Below, one piece after another: positions 1 through 5,037 of a stretch of 5,037 nt of DNA. The notes beneath the pieces are model-generated. The model was not told the DNA's origin, did no database searches, and saw only the letters and a list, made by a program, of their open reading frames with translations. Source of the DNA: Planctomycetota bacterium. GTDB taxonomy: Bacteria; Planctomycetota; UBA1135; GCA-002686595. The translations under genes were made by a program, and so were the position numbers. How positions within the stretch are numbered: position 1 is the stretch's first letter; each line of letters begins with the position of its first letter. Location: the NCBI GenBank assembly GCA_029259675.1, contig JAJDES010000361.1:1-5037 (forward strand). Reading direction: 5' to 3'.

Positions 1-799
1 AGAAAAAGTAGAGCAGGTTCGCACGGCGCACGCCGGGAAAGGGCAACTTGCCGAGACGATTGAAAGGGTTCCAACCCTTGGACTCGGATTTACCGCGCCG
101 TTCGGGCGGCAGGGTTTCCGGCAAACGCTTCGCAACCCAGATCCAATTGAGGGTGGCCAGCAGCAGCGAGACGCCCGCGCACAGCGAGAAGGGGTTGAGC
201 GCCAGGGCTCCCTTGGGGGCCTCTCCGATGGCGGCCAGTGATTCGGGGCCGGCGGCCCAACCCAGGGCGCCGAGTGCCGGGCCGAGTACAAAGCCGAGTC
301 CGATGGCCATGCCGACAATGCCCATGCCCTTGGCGCGGTCCGCTCCAGTGGTGCTGTCGGCCACGGCTGCGGATGCGGTGGAGATGTTGCCGGCCATGGC
401 GCCGCCCAAAATCCTGGCGGCGATCAGAACTCCGAAGCTCCCGGCAAAGACCCACAGGACGTAACTGATGAAGGTGCCGCCCAGGGTGAAGAGCAGGGTG
501 GAGCGGCGACCGATGCGATCGGACAGGGCTCCCCAAACCGGCGCGAACCCAAATTGCAGGATCGAATAGATCGATCCGAGCACGCCTCCGAATAGCGTTT
601 GCGTGGCGCGCTCATCCTCACCGGCAAAGCCCTCGAGCCAAGCGACGAGGCGTCCGATCGCGCTTCCGTCCCCTTCGAGCGCCAAGTAGTGCTCGAGGAT
701 CGAGGGGAAGAGCGGAAAGATGATGGAAAAGCCAACGATGTCCAGGAAGACGGTCAGGAAGACCAGGCCCAGGACCGAGCGGGGTTTGTCATTCTTCAC
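1..799 (-). CDS. MFS exporter, TetA-like (DHA1 type), N-terminal part, cut by window edge
   Basis: Reading the minus strand from a GTG at 799 gives 266 uninterrupted codons running off the left edge. There is no nearby ATG in this frame; an AAGG Shine-Dalgarno (complement of 806-809) lies 6 nt before the GTG. The protein has the pattern of a 12-helix major facilitator. Helix 1 (about residues 8-31) carries the acidic FLDIVGFSIIFPLFP motif with Asp20. Motif A, GALSDRIGRR, is at 90-99 between helices 2 and 3. RILGG is at 129-133 in helix 4, and the antiporter motif C, GLGFVLGPALG, is at 167-177 in helix 5. LPET at 226-229 follows helix 6, then a basic cytoplasmic loop (about 228-257), and helix 7 is just starting. 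Family members are about 400 residues, so roughly one third is missing. Motif C and the TM1 Asp indicate a proton-driven inner-membrane exporter of drugs or small metabolites. The substrate cannot be told. The loop between helices 1 and 2 is longer than usual. Confidence 0.9.
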   Translation of the reverse strand, partial: MKNDKPRSVLGLVFLTVFLDIVGFSIIFPLFPSILEHYLALEGDGSAIGRLVAWLEGFAGEDERATQTLFGGVLGSIYSILQFGFAPVWGALSDRIGRRSTLLFTLGGTFISYVLWVFAGSFGVLIAARILGGAMAGNISTASAAVADSTTGADRAKGMGIVGMAIGLGFVLGPALGALGWAAGPESLAAIGEAPKGALALNPFSLCAGVSLLLATLNWIWVAKRLPETLPPERRGKSESKGWNPFNRLGKLPFPGVRRANLLYFF

Positions 800-828
800 G
801 GGGGACCTTATATGCTCTCGGGCAACGA
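800..828. promoter_or_regulatory. 29-bp divergent gap between MFS exporter and pabB starts
   Basis: The two start codons face away from each other with only 29 bp between them, so at least one promoter must lie inside the opposite coding region. On the minus strand, TATAAG (complement of 807-812) resembles a -10 box. CGGACA (complement of 830-835), 17 bp upstream, matches four of six bases of a -35 box. This promoter would give an almost leaderless exporter mRNA, and it would leave the AAGG at 806-809 outside the transcript. Both readings therefore cannot be right. No clear promoter is visible for pabB, and its Shine-Dalgarno is weak (GGG about 6 nt before the ATG). The gap is direct observation; the promoter is a weak inference. 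Confidence 0.35.
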
Positions 829-2217
829 ATGTCCGCCTATTGCTTCCGTCCCCGAGTTTTTGAACTCCCCGCAGGTGTCGCACGCGACGGGGGAGAGCTC
901 TTGGCAAAACTGTCCGGCGAGCGGCGCCCGGCGCTTTTGGACAGCGCCGCGGGCGAGCCCAGATGCACCACGCTGCTGGCGTTCAATCCGCTGCCGCCCG
1001 AGCCGCCCCAAACCTGGACCGAATTGCGCACGTTCGTGCGCTCGCTTGACGCCGCCCCCGGCGACGCCGTGCCCGGTCCGTTTCACGGTGGATTCATCGG
1101 CGCCTTGGCCTACGACCTGGGAGTCGAAGGTGAGCAGCAAACTTTGCCCGAAGAGCCCTGGGGATGGCCGCTGATTGCCGGAGGCTTGTACACCGATTTT
1201 GTTGTGCGCGACGAAGTGCACGACCGGGCCTGGCTCGTGCTGGGCGAGGAGCCGGGGGATAATCGGGCTTCCGTCGCCGCGCGGCGCGCACATGTGATCG
1301 ATCTCTTGCGCGGCGCGCAGTTCCGGGGCGCGGGAAGCTTTGAAGTTCGCGGACCGCTCCAACGCGAAGTCGAACCGACCGAGCATTGCGCGCGGGTCGA
1401 ACGCGTGCGCCGCGAGATTGCGCGCGGGGAAATTTATCAGGCCAACCTGGCCCATCGATTTTTGCGCGCCGTAGCGGGCAATCCAATCGAACTGTACCTC
1501 CGACTGCGGCGCACCAATCCCGCGCCCTACATGGGGTACTTGGAATTGGCGCAGGGAGCGTTAATCAGTTCGTCGCCGGAGTTGCTCTTGGAGTGCGATG
1601 GAAAAATGGCGCGCACAAGGCCGATCAAGGGCACGGCCGCGCGCAGTGCGGAAGCCGAATTGGATCATCGGGCTGCGCAGAACCTCTTAAGCAGCGAGAA
1701 GGACTTGGCTGAGCTGGCCATGATCGTCGATCTCGAACGCAATGACTTGGGCCGTACCGCCGAGCGCGGATCGGTGCGCGTGGAGCAGTTTCCGCGTTTG
1801 CAAAGTTATGCGCGCGTGCACCACTTGATGGCGGACGTGACTTCGCAAACGCGGGCAGGACTGGACAGCATGGACGTTTTGAGCGCCCTTTTTCCGGGCG
1901 GCTCCATCACCGGCGCGCCCAAGTTGCGCAGCATGGAAATCATCGCGCGCGAAGAGAATCAGGGCCGCGGCTTCTTTTGCGGCAGTTTGGGCTTCATGGA
2001 TTTGCGCGGTCACGCCTTGTGGAACATCTTGATCCGCACAATGCTCTGGCGTCCACTTGCCCAGGCCGCCGGCCGGGACGGTTTGTCGCCGGGTGAAGTT
2101 TCTTACCGAGTCGGTGGGGGCATCACCTGGGGCTCGGATCCCGCTGCGGAGGATACCGAGACACTTGATAAGGGAGCGGCCCTAGCGGCTGCTATGGAGA
2201 GCCCGTCGCAGGAGTGA
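829..2217 (+). CDS. pabB: Aminodeoxychorismate synthase component I (PabB)
   Basis: This 462-residue cytoplasmic enzyme aminates chorismate with ammonia to 4-amino-4-deoxychorismate, the first committed step to p-aminobenzoate and folate. It is a full-length chorismate-utilising protein of the TrpE/PabB/MenF family. N-terminal features include LLDSA at 37-41 and FHGGFIGALAYDLG at 85-98. Chorismate-domain motifs follow in order: EIYQANL (201-207), SSSPELLL (247-254), PIKGT (265-269), DLERNDLGR (301-309), FPGGSITGAPK (355-365), GFFCGSLGFMD (381-391) and VGGGITWGSDP (428-438). Lys267 in PIKGT is the residue that distinguishes PabB (nucleophilic lysine) from TrpE, which has PIAGT. Family knowledge thus supports PabB over anthranilate synthase, and the pabC-like neighbour agrees. 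There is no fused amidotransferase domain, so a separate PabA/TrpG is needed. The ATG at 829 is the first sensible start after the divergent gene and gives a normal N-terminus. After PIKGT the usual RPRG is replaced by AARS. Confidence 0.95.
   Translation: MSAYCFRPRVFELPAGVARDGGELLAKLSGERRPALLDSAAGEPRCTTLLAFNPLPPEPPQTWTELRTFVRSLDAAPGDAVPGPFHGGFIGALAYDLGVEGEQQTLPEEPWGWPLIAGGLYTDFVVRDEVHDRAWLVLGEEPGDNRASVAARRAHVIDLLRGAQFRGAGSFEVRGPLQREVEPTEHCARVERVRREIARGEIYQANLAHRFLRAVAGNPIELYLRLRRTNPAPYMGYLELAQGALISSSPELLLECDGKMARTRPIKGTAARSAEAELDHRAAQNLLSSEKDLAELAMIVDLERNDLGRTAERGSVRVEQFPRLQSYARVHHLMADVTSQTRAGLDSMDVLSALFPGGSITGAPKLRSMEIIAREENQGRGFFCGSLGFMDLRGHALWNILIRTMLWRPLAQAAGRDGLSPGEVSYRVGGGITWGSDPAAEDTETLDKGAALAAAMESPSQE
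2210..2214 (+). promoter_or_regulatory. Shine-Dalgarno AGGAG for pabC
   Basis: AGGAG ends 9 nt before the ATG at 2224 and lies within the last codons of pabB. This fixes the pabC start and suggests that ribosomes finishing pabB re-initiate on pabC. Confidence 0.75.
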
Positions 2218-2223
2218 GCTGCT

Positions 2224-3114
2224 ATGAATGACTACCCCGTATTTGTTGGTGAGGGATTGGTGGAAGCCAAGGCCGGCGCGATCTCGGCCTGGGATACGGG
2301 CTTTCTATACGGACTGTCTGCTTTCGACACGGTGGTTTGGAAGGCTGGCTGCGCCTACTTTTTGGAGTTGCACATGCAACGCTTGGAGCACGCCGCCAAG
2401 GAACTCTCGATTCCCTGGCCGCCTCCGGTGACGCCGCAAGCGGCCCTGTCAATCTTGACCCGCGAGCTTCCGGCCGAGAGGGAATTCGCCCTGCGCATGA
2501 CGCTCACGCGGGGGGTGGAAGCGGCGCCCGGCGCCGAGCCCCATACACCCTTGTTGACCATCACGGCGCGCGAAGTGGTTCCCCCCCCGGCGGGTGGTCC
2601 GCTCCTGTGGGTTTCTTCCCAGGTGCGCGTGGTCGGCGATCAGTTGGGCGGAATCAAGTCCACCAACCGCTTGAGCTACGTTTTGGCGCGCGAGGAGGCA
2701 CGCAGCCACGGGGCGTGGGAAGCACTCTTGCCGACGCACGAAGGCGATTTGGTGGAAGGCTCCATTTCGAACCTCTTTGCATTGCGCGACGGCGTTTTGA
2801 TGACGCCCGACCTCAACCGCGGCTGCCTGCCGGGCATCATGCGCGGGCAGCTGATTGAGAATTTGCGCGCCAATCCGCTGAGCTTGAATGGGCGCGAATT
2901 GAAGCTGCACATCGATCGCGTGCGTGAGGACGATTTGAGGCGCGCCAGTGAAGTGTTCTTGACCAACACTACGGGGCGCGTCATTGGGGTGCGCTCGATT
3001 TTGGGTCTCAATTCGGAGCTACCCGGTGATCAAGGCGCGGTGGCTCTCGAGTTGGCCGCGCGCATTCGACAGTTGGAATCGGACTATGCGCGAGAATTCC
3101 CCGGATTGGACTGA
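2224..3114 (+). CDS. pabC: Aminodeoxychorismate lyase (PabC), fold-type IV PLP enzyme
   Basis: The product is 296 residues, a typical size for class IV aminotransferases (branched-chain aminotransferase, D-alanine aminotransferase, aminodeoxychorismate lyase). Family hallmarks are visible. The N-terminal DTGFLYG is at 24-30. The PLP-binding lysine is Lys145 in GIKSTNRLSYVLAREEA (143-159). VEGSISNLF (177-185) carries Glu178, expected to contact the PLP ring nitrogen. CLPGIMR is at 201-207, and FLTNTTGRVIGV (245-256) corresponds to the phosphate-binding turn. Sequence alone does not firmly separate the three activities. The start lies 6 bp after pabB with its own AGGAG, so the context makes the lyase by far the best reading: it would cleave the PabB product to p-aminobenzoate and pyruvate in the cytoplasm. 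The two genes are almost certainly co-transcribed. The motif after Tyr29 is GLSAFDT, where many relatives have GDGLFET. A run of eight C (2581-2588) lies in codons 120-122, and the frame stays intact. Confidence 0.88.
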   Translation: MNDYPVFVGEGLVEAKAGAISAWDTGFLYGLSAFDTVVWKAGCAYFLELHMQRLEHAAKELSIPWPPPVTPQAALSILTRELPAEREFALRMTLTRGVEAAPGAEPHTPLLTITAREVVPPPAGGPLLWVSSQVRVVGDQLGGIKSTNRLSYVLAREEARSHGAWEALLPTHEGDLVEGSISNLFALRDGVLMTPDLNRGCLPGIMRGQLIENLRANPLSLNGRELKLHIDRVREDDLRRASEVFLTNTTGRVIGVRSILGLNSELPGDQGAVALELAARIRQLESDYAREFPGLD

Positions 3115-3185
3115 ATGACGCACGGGGCCTGCGTCCGATAGGGATCCCAACGCGAGGGAGATGCGCCGGAAGTCAGAGGGGGAAG

Positions 3186-3201
3186 GCGTTCATGTGAACG
3201 C
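3186..3201. promoter_or_regulatory. Inverted repeat GCGTTCA-TG-TGAACGC in the pabC to HEAT-gene spacer
   Basis: Two perfect 7-base arms flank a 2-base centre. As RNA it could form a 6-bp stem with an ATGT loop, followed by TCTTTG. That is too short a T-run for a confident intrinsic terminator. Its symmetry and its place 40 bp before the next start fit an operator for a dimeric regulator equally well. The rest of the 127-bp spacer (3115-3241) holds no other gene or clear promoter that I can defend. Confidence 0.4.
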
Positions 3202-3228
3202 TCTTTGACTGCGCGCCAATCGCGAATC

Positions 3229-3234
3229 AGGGGA
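3229..3234 (+). promoter_or_regulatory. Shine-Dalgarno AGGGGA for the HEAT-repeat gene
   Basis: The purine run AGGGGAAG begins at 3229. Its AGGGGA core ends 7 nt before the ATG at 3242, which supports that start, and the start also gives a signal peptide. Confidence 0.65.
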
Positions 3235-3241
3235 AGTTCCT

Positions 3242-4051
3242 ATGCTGCGCATTGCCGCCATTCTGTTTGCTGCTCACGTATGTCTCGCCGATCCCGCCAG
3301 CGCTCTTGGATCGGTTGCGACGCATCCCTCGGGAAAAAACAAAATCGCATCCGTGCCCGACAAGCGTCCCGAAGTGGCGCAGCTTTTGGAGCGACTGGAT
3401 AATTCGCGCGGAGAACGCGGCGAGCAAGATGATTTGGCCGTGGAGCAGATTGCGTCCTTGGTCCAGGAATTCCCCGCGAGTGGGAGTCACGATCAACGCT
3501 CGATCGCAACGGGATTTGAGCGTTGCCTGAAAGAGAAGCGCGGTTCGCTCGCGCAGGAAAATCTTGATCAACGCCTGCACGCCGCAGCCGCGGAGGCCCT
3601 GGGAACATGCGGCGATTTGGGTGTCAAAGCGCTCGATTGGGCCCTGGATCAGAAGCACTTTCGCGAGCAGCCCGAGTTGCATCGGATCGTGATTTTGGCC
3701 CTGGGCACCACCCAATCGAAAGCAGCGCTCGACAGCTTGTATCGGCATTCGCGCAGCAGCGAGCCCGCCGTGCAGGCAGCGGCGCTGGAGGCGTTGGGGG
3801 ATTTCAGCGTATTTCCCGAGCGAGATCGCAAGGACATCTTCCTGGTCGCGCTCAAGGCTCTGCTCGAACGGCACAGTCTCTTTGAGGCGAACAACACAGA
3901 TCCCATCCTGCGCCATGAGTATGAAGTTCTGGCGGGGCCGGCGATAACCACATTGCAACGGCTTTCGGGCGAGGACCTGCGCGATCCGCAGCTATGGCAA
4001 CGCTGGTGGAATAAGAGCAAGAACAAGGCCTGGGACAACCCTTCCGCCTAG
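3242..4051 (+). CDS. Exported HEAT-repeat protein, function unknown
   Basis: The 269-residue product starts with a likely Sec signal peptide: MLR, then a hydrophobic stretch (residues 4-16), then an ASA site giving cleavage near residue 21. There is no proper lipobox around Cys14. A polar linker (about 22-60) leads to a helical domain. Its segments resemble HEAT repeats: around 108-135 (RLHAAAAEALGTCGDLGVKAL), 145-170 (HRIVILALGTTQSKAALDSL) and 174-206 (EPAVQAAALEALGDF). The C-terminus, 238-256, has LQRLSG followed by a W..WW motif. I recall this ending from HEAT-type proteins of Planctomycetota and similar bacteria; that is memory, not a search. HEAT domains usually bind protein partners and are not enzymes, so a periplasmic scaffold role is inferred. 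Cys95 and Cys123 could form a disulfide. The gene lies 127 bp after pabC, with no evident folate link. Confidence 0.8.
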   Translation: MLRIAAILFAAHVCLADPASALGSVATHPSGKNKIASVPDKRPEVAQLLERLDNSRGERGEQDDLAVEQIASLVQEFPASGSHDQRSIATGFERCLKEKRGSLAQENLDQRLHAAAAEALGTCGDLGVKALDWALDQKHFREQPELHRIVILALGTTQSKAALDSLYRHSRSSEPAVQAAALEALGDFSVFPERDRKDIFLVALKALLERHSLFEANNTDPILRHEYEVLAGPAITTLQRLSGEDLRDPQLWQRWWNKSKNKAWDNPSA

Positions 4052-4057
4052 GGCGCG

Positions 4058-4072
4058 CCCTCCCAAAGAGGG
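4058..4072 (+). terminator. Weak hairpin after the HEAT-repeat gene
   Basis: CCCTC and GAGGG can pair around the loop CCAAA just after the stop codon. The preceding GGGCGCGCCC (4051-4060) is itself a 10-base palindrome overlapping the stop. No T-run follows, so this would be an atypical terminator at best. Confidence 0.2.
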
Positions 4073-4161
4073 GCCGGACGCGGATCGCCGGATTGTCGGA
4101 ACGAGGCATTGCTGCGCAAAATGAACTGAGGGCCTGTGCAGCCGAGGCCGGCGGCTCATAA

Positions 4162-4188
4162 TGGTCGGGCCATGATCATGTCCGACCA
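4162..4188 (+). promoter_or_regulatory. Strong hairpin in the leader of the 4210 gene
   Basis: Bases 4162-4170 (TGGTCGGGC) pair with 4180-4188 (GTCCGACCA) in a 9-bp stem. One pair is G-U and the loop is the nine bases 4171-4179. The loop contributes to a 10-base palindrome CATGATCATG (4171-4180). The hairpin ends 21 nt before the GTG start at 4210 and is followed by AAAGC, not a T-run. It is therefore not an ordinary intrinsic terminator. A leader regulatory structure or a protein-binding operator is inferred. Apart from this and the short ORFs, the 4052-4209 spacer shows no recognisable promoter. Confidence 0.45.
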
Positions 4189-4213
4189 AAGCTCCAACGG
4201 GGCCGCTGTGTGA
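4172..4213 (+). CDS. Possible 13-codon leader ORF overlapping the next gene start
   Basis: ATG at 4172 opens MIMSDQSSNGAAV and stops at TGA 4211-4213. This overlaps the GTG at 4210 by four bases (GTGA), a typical layout for translational coupling. A still shorter ORF, MVGP, at 4161-4175 overlaps this ATG in the same way (ATGA). There is no convincing Shine-Dalgarno before either. The frame is open back to 4130 with a GTG at 4136, so a 25-codon version is also possible. Chance is a serious alternative at this length. Confidence 0.2.
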   Translation: MIMSDQSSNGAAV

Positions 4214-4926
4214 AGGGGCCGATCACAACCGGAATCCTCGCCGGCCTAGTCATCTTGCTGGCCTGGTCCCTGATTGCGCGCAGGTATCGGGCGCCCGAGC
4301 CGAATGTGCAGGAACTGCCGCTTAGCGCCACTTCGGAGTCCGTGCGCGAATTTAGAGCCGAGCTGATGTCGGCAGAGGGCGGCAGGCTCTCCATCCGGTT
4401 GACGCCCAAGCATGCTCGGGCGAGCTTGCAAGCTAAGGATGCTCAGCAGCTATCGAAGTTGCTCGATTTGCCGCAGGGGGAGTTGTGGCAGCTGGAATTG
4501 CGCTGGGCAAGCTTGCCAAGCAAGGCATCGAGTGGGCCTCTTCAAGCCTTGCTGCCCGGCGCCCTGCAGGTGATAGATTCGGAAGGTCCGGCGCTGGAGC
4601 CGATGGCTCCCGATCGCGCCCAAGCCGGTCCCCTGGCTCAACTCTTGGCCTCTCCGCGATCGGATTTGTCACCCGGACAGAGTCTGATTTTGCCCCTGTG
4701 GGGCCGGCCGCCGGGCGAGGATGTCCAGCTACGGGGCTTGCAGGCTCCGAGTGGGAAGGAATTTTGGTTCGATGCGTCGGTCGCGCTCAGTCCCGAGCTC
4801 CTCGACTGTTCCGAACTTCCGCGTTTCCTCGCGCGGGTCGATCCGGAGCAGTCCCCGGCTGAGAATTCGCCGGGGATTTCCACCTTGAACGATGCGGAAC
4901 AGGCCGAATCCGAAGGCGATCTCTGA
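4210..4926 (+). CDS. Membrane-anchored protein of unknown function
   Basis: I do not recognise a family. The 238-residue protein has one N-terminal hydrophobic segment (about residues 5-22, TGILAGLVILLAWSLIA) followed by ARRYR. By the positive-inside rule, the weak N-terminal charge and the RRYR after the helix leave the topology uncertain. A single-pass anchor with a large soluble domain is the safest reading. That domain has an early mixed strand-helix part (about 45-100, including LSIRLTPKHA and ELWQLELRWA). A Pro/Ala-rich middle follows, then a hydrophobic LSPGQSLILPLWGRPPGEDVQLRGL stretch near 153-177. The tail is acidic and likely disordered from about 211. A single Cys lies at 200. GTG 4210 is the first possible start, because the frame has a TAA at 4159 and no ATG, GTG or TTG between. 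A weak CGGGG lies 7 nt upstream. Absence of in-frame stops over 717 bp and codon use like its neighbours support a real gene. Confidence 0.7.
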   Translation: MKGPITTGILAGLVILLAWSLIARRYRAPEPNVQELPLSATSESVREFRAELMSAEGGRLSIRLTPKHARASLQAKDAQQLSKLLDLPQGELWQLELRWASLPSKASSGPLQALLPGALQVIDSEGPALEPMAPDRAQAGPLAQLLASPRSDLSPGQSLILPLWGRPPGEDVQLRGLQAPSGKEFWFDASVALSPELLDCSELPRFLARVDPEQSPAENSPGISTLNDAEQAESEGDL

Positions 4927-4999
4927 GTCCGGTTCAGCCAGCCACACGCTTTCTCGGTCCGTCTTCAAACCGCTTCCCACCTCGTTCTCGATCCTTCCG

Positions 5000-5037
5000 A
5001 TGACCATTCCCAAGGCGCTCATAGCACTCATTTGCAT
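5000..5037 (+). CDS. Possible start of an exported or membrane protein, cut by window edge
   Basis: ATG at 5000 opens MTIPKALIALIC and runs off the right edge after 12 codons. A lysine followed by a hydrophobic run is what a signal peptide or first membrane helix looks like. The gap of 73 bp from the previous stop (4927-4999) is C/T-rich and shows no Shine-Dalgarno, and the frame is also open upstream of the ATG. The call rests on position and hydrophobicity only. Confidence 0.35.
   Translation, partial: MTIPKALIALIC

Noticed and set aside
90..735. Open frames on both strands across 48-735 (138, 148 and 103 codons)
   Set aside because: Their translations are Arg/Pro/Ser-rich with no domains. 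The true minus-strand frame from GTG 799 carries a full set of MFS motifs over the same bases.
808..1486. Long minus-strand frames opposite pabB (215 and 130 codons)
   Set aside because: They are antisense shadows of a GC-rich gene. The plus-strand frame has all PabB motifs, and the antisense products look compositionally random.
829..2217. Anthranilate synthase (TrpE) as an alternative for the first folate gene
   Set aside because: The active-site motif is PIKGT with lysine, as in PabB, not PIAGT as in TrpE, and the next gene is a PabC-type enzyme.
3115..3141. Eight-codon ORF MTHGACVR starting directly after the pabC stop (TGAATG)
   Set aside because: Too short, no structure or repeat following it, and most likely chance.
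3227..3958. 243-codon minus-strand frame opposite the HEAT-repeat gene
   Set aside because: It has no signal or family pattern. The plus-strand frame has a Shine-Dalgarno, signal peptide and repeat structure.
4051..4060. GGGCGCGCCC palindrome at the HEAT-gene stop codon
   Set aside because: In GC-rich DNA such self-complementary strings are common, and nothing else marks it as a site on its own.
4729..5037. 102-codon minus-strand frame running off the right edge
   Set aside because: It overlaps the 3' end of the 4210 gene and shows no recognisable motif. It cannot be fully excluded because it is truncated, but there is no support for it.

Overview
The window is GC-rich with tightly packed genes and leucine often written TTG. 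It looks like ordinary bacterial chromosome. No mobile element, CRISPR array, rRNA or tRNA is visible. The best lineage hint is an exported HEAT-repeat protein ending in an LQRLSG...W..WW motif, next to a TetA-like MFS transporter with a long first external loop. Both remind me of Planctomycetota or related environmental lineages. This is recall, not a computed assignment, and confidence is low.

Layout: (1) 1-799, minus strand: the N-terminal 266 codons of an MFS drug/metabolite exporter with a GTG start, cut by the left edge. (2) 800-828: a gap of only 29 bp between two divergent start codons. (3) 829-3114, plus strand: a compact two-gene folate unit. pabB (aminodeoxychorismate synthase component I) is followed 6 bp later by a fold-type IV PLP enzyme best read as pabC (aminodeoxychorismate lyase). 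(4) 3115-3241: a spacer holding a small perfect inverted repeat. (5) 3242-4051: a secreted or periplasmic HEAT-repeat protein. (6) 4052-4209: a leader region with a strong 9-bp-stem hairpin and two tiny ORFs overlapping in series up to the next start. (7) 4210-4926: an unrecognised membrane-anchored protein. (8) 5000-5037: the possible start of another exported protein, cut by the right edge.

Functionally, PabB makes 4-amino-4-deoxychorismate from chorismate using ammonia from a glutamine amidotransferase (PabA/TrpG), which is not in this window. PabC then releases pyruvate to give p-aminobenzoate for folate synthesis. The two downstream envelope proteins have no evident link to folate and may belong to separate transcription units. 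I found no convincing new multi-gene system. The observations most worth a second look are the hairpin and chained mini-ORFs before the 4210 gene, the very short divergent gap, and the two uncharacterised envelope proteins.
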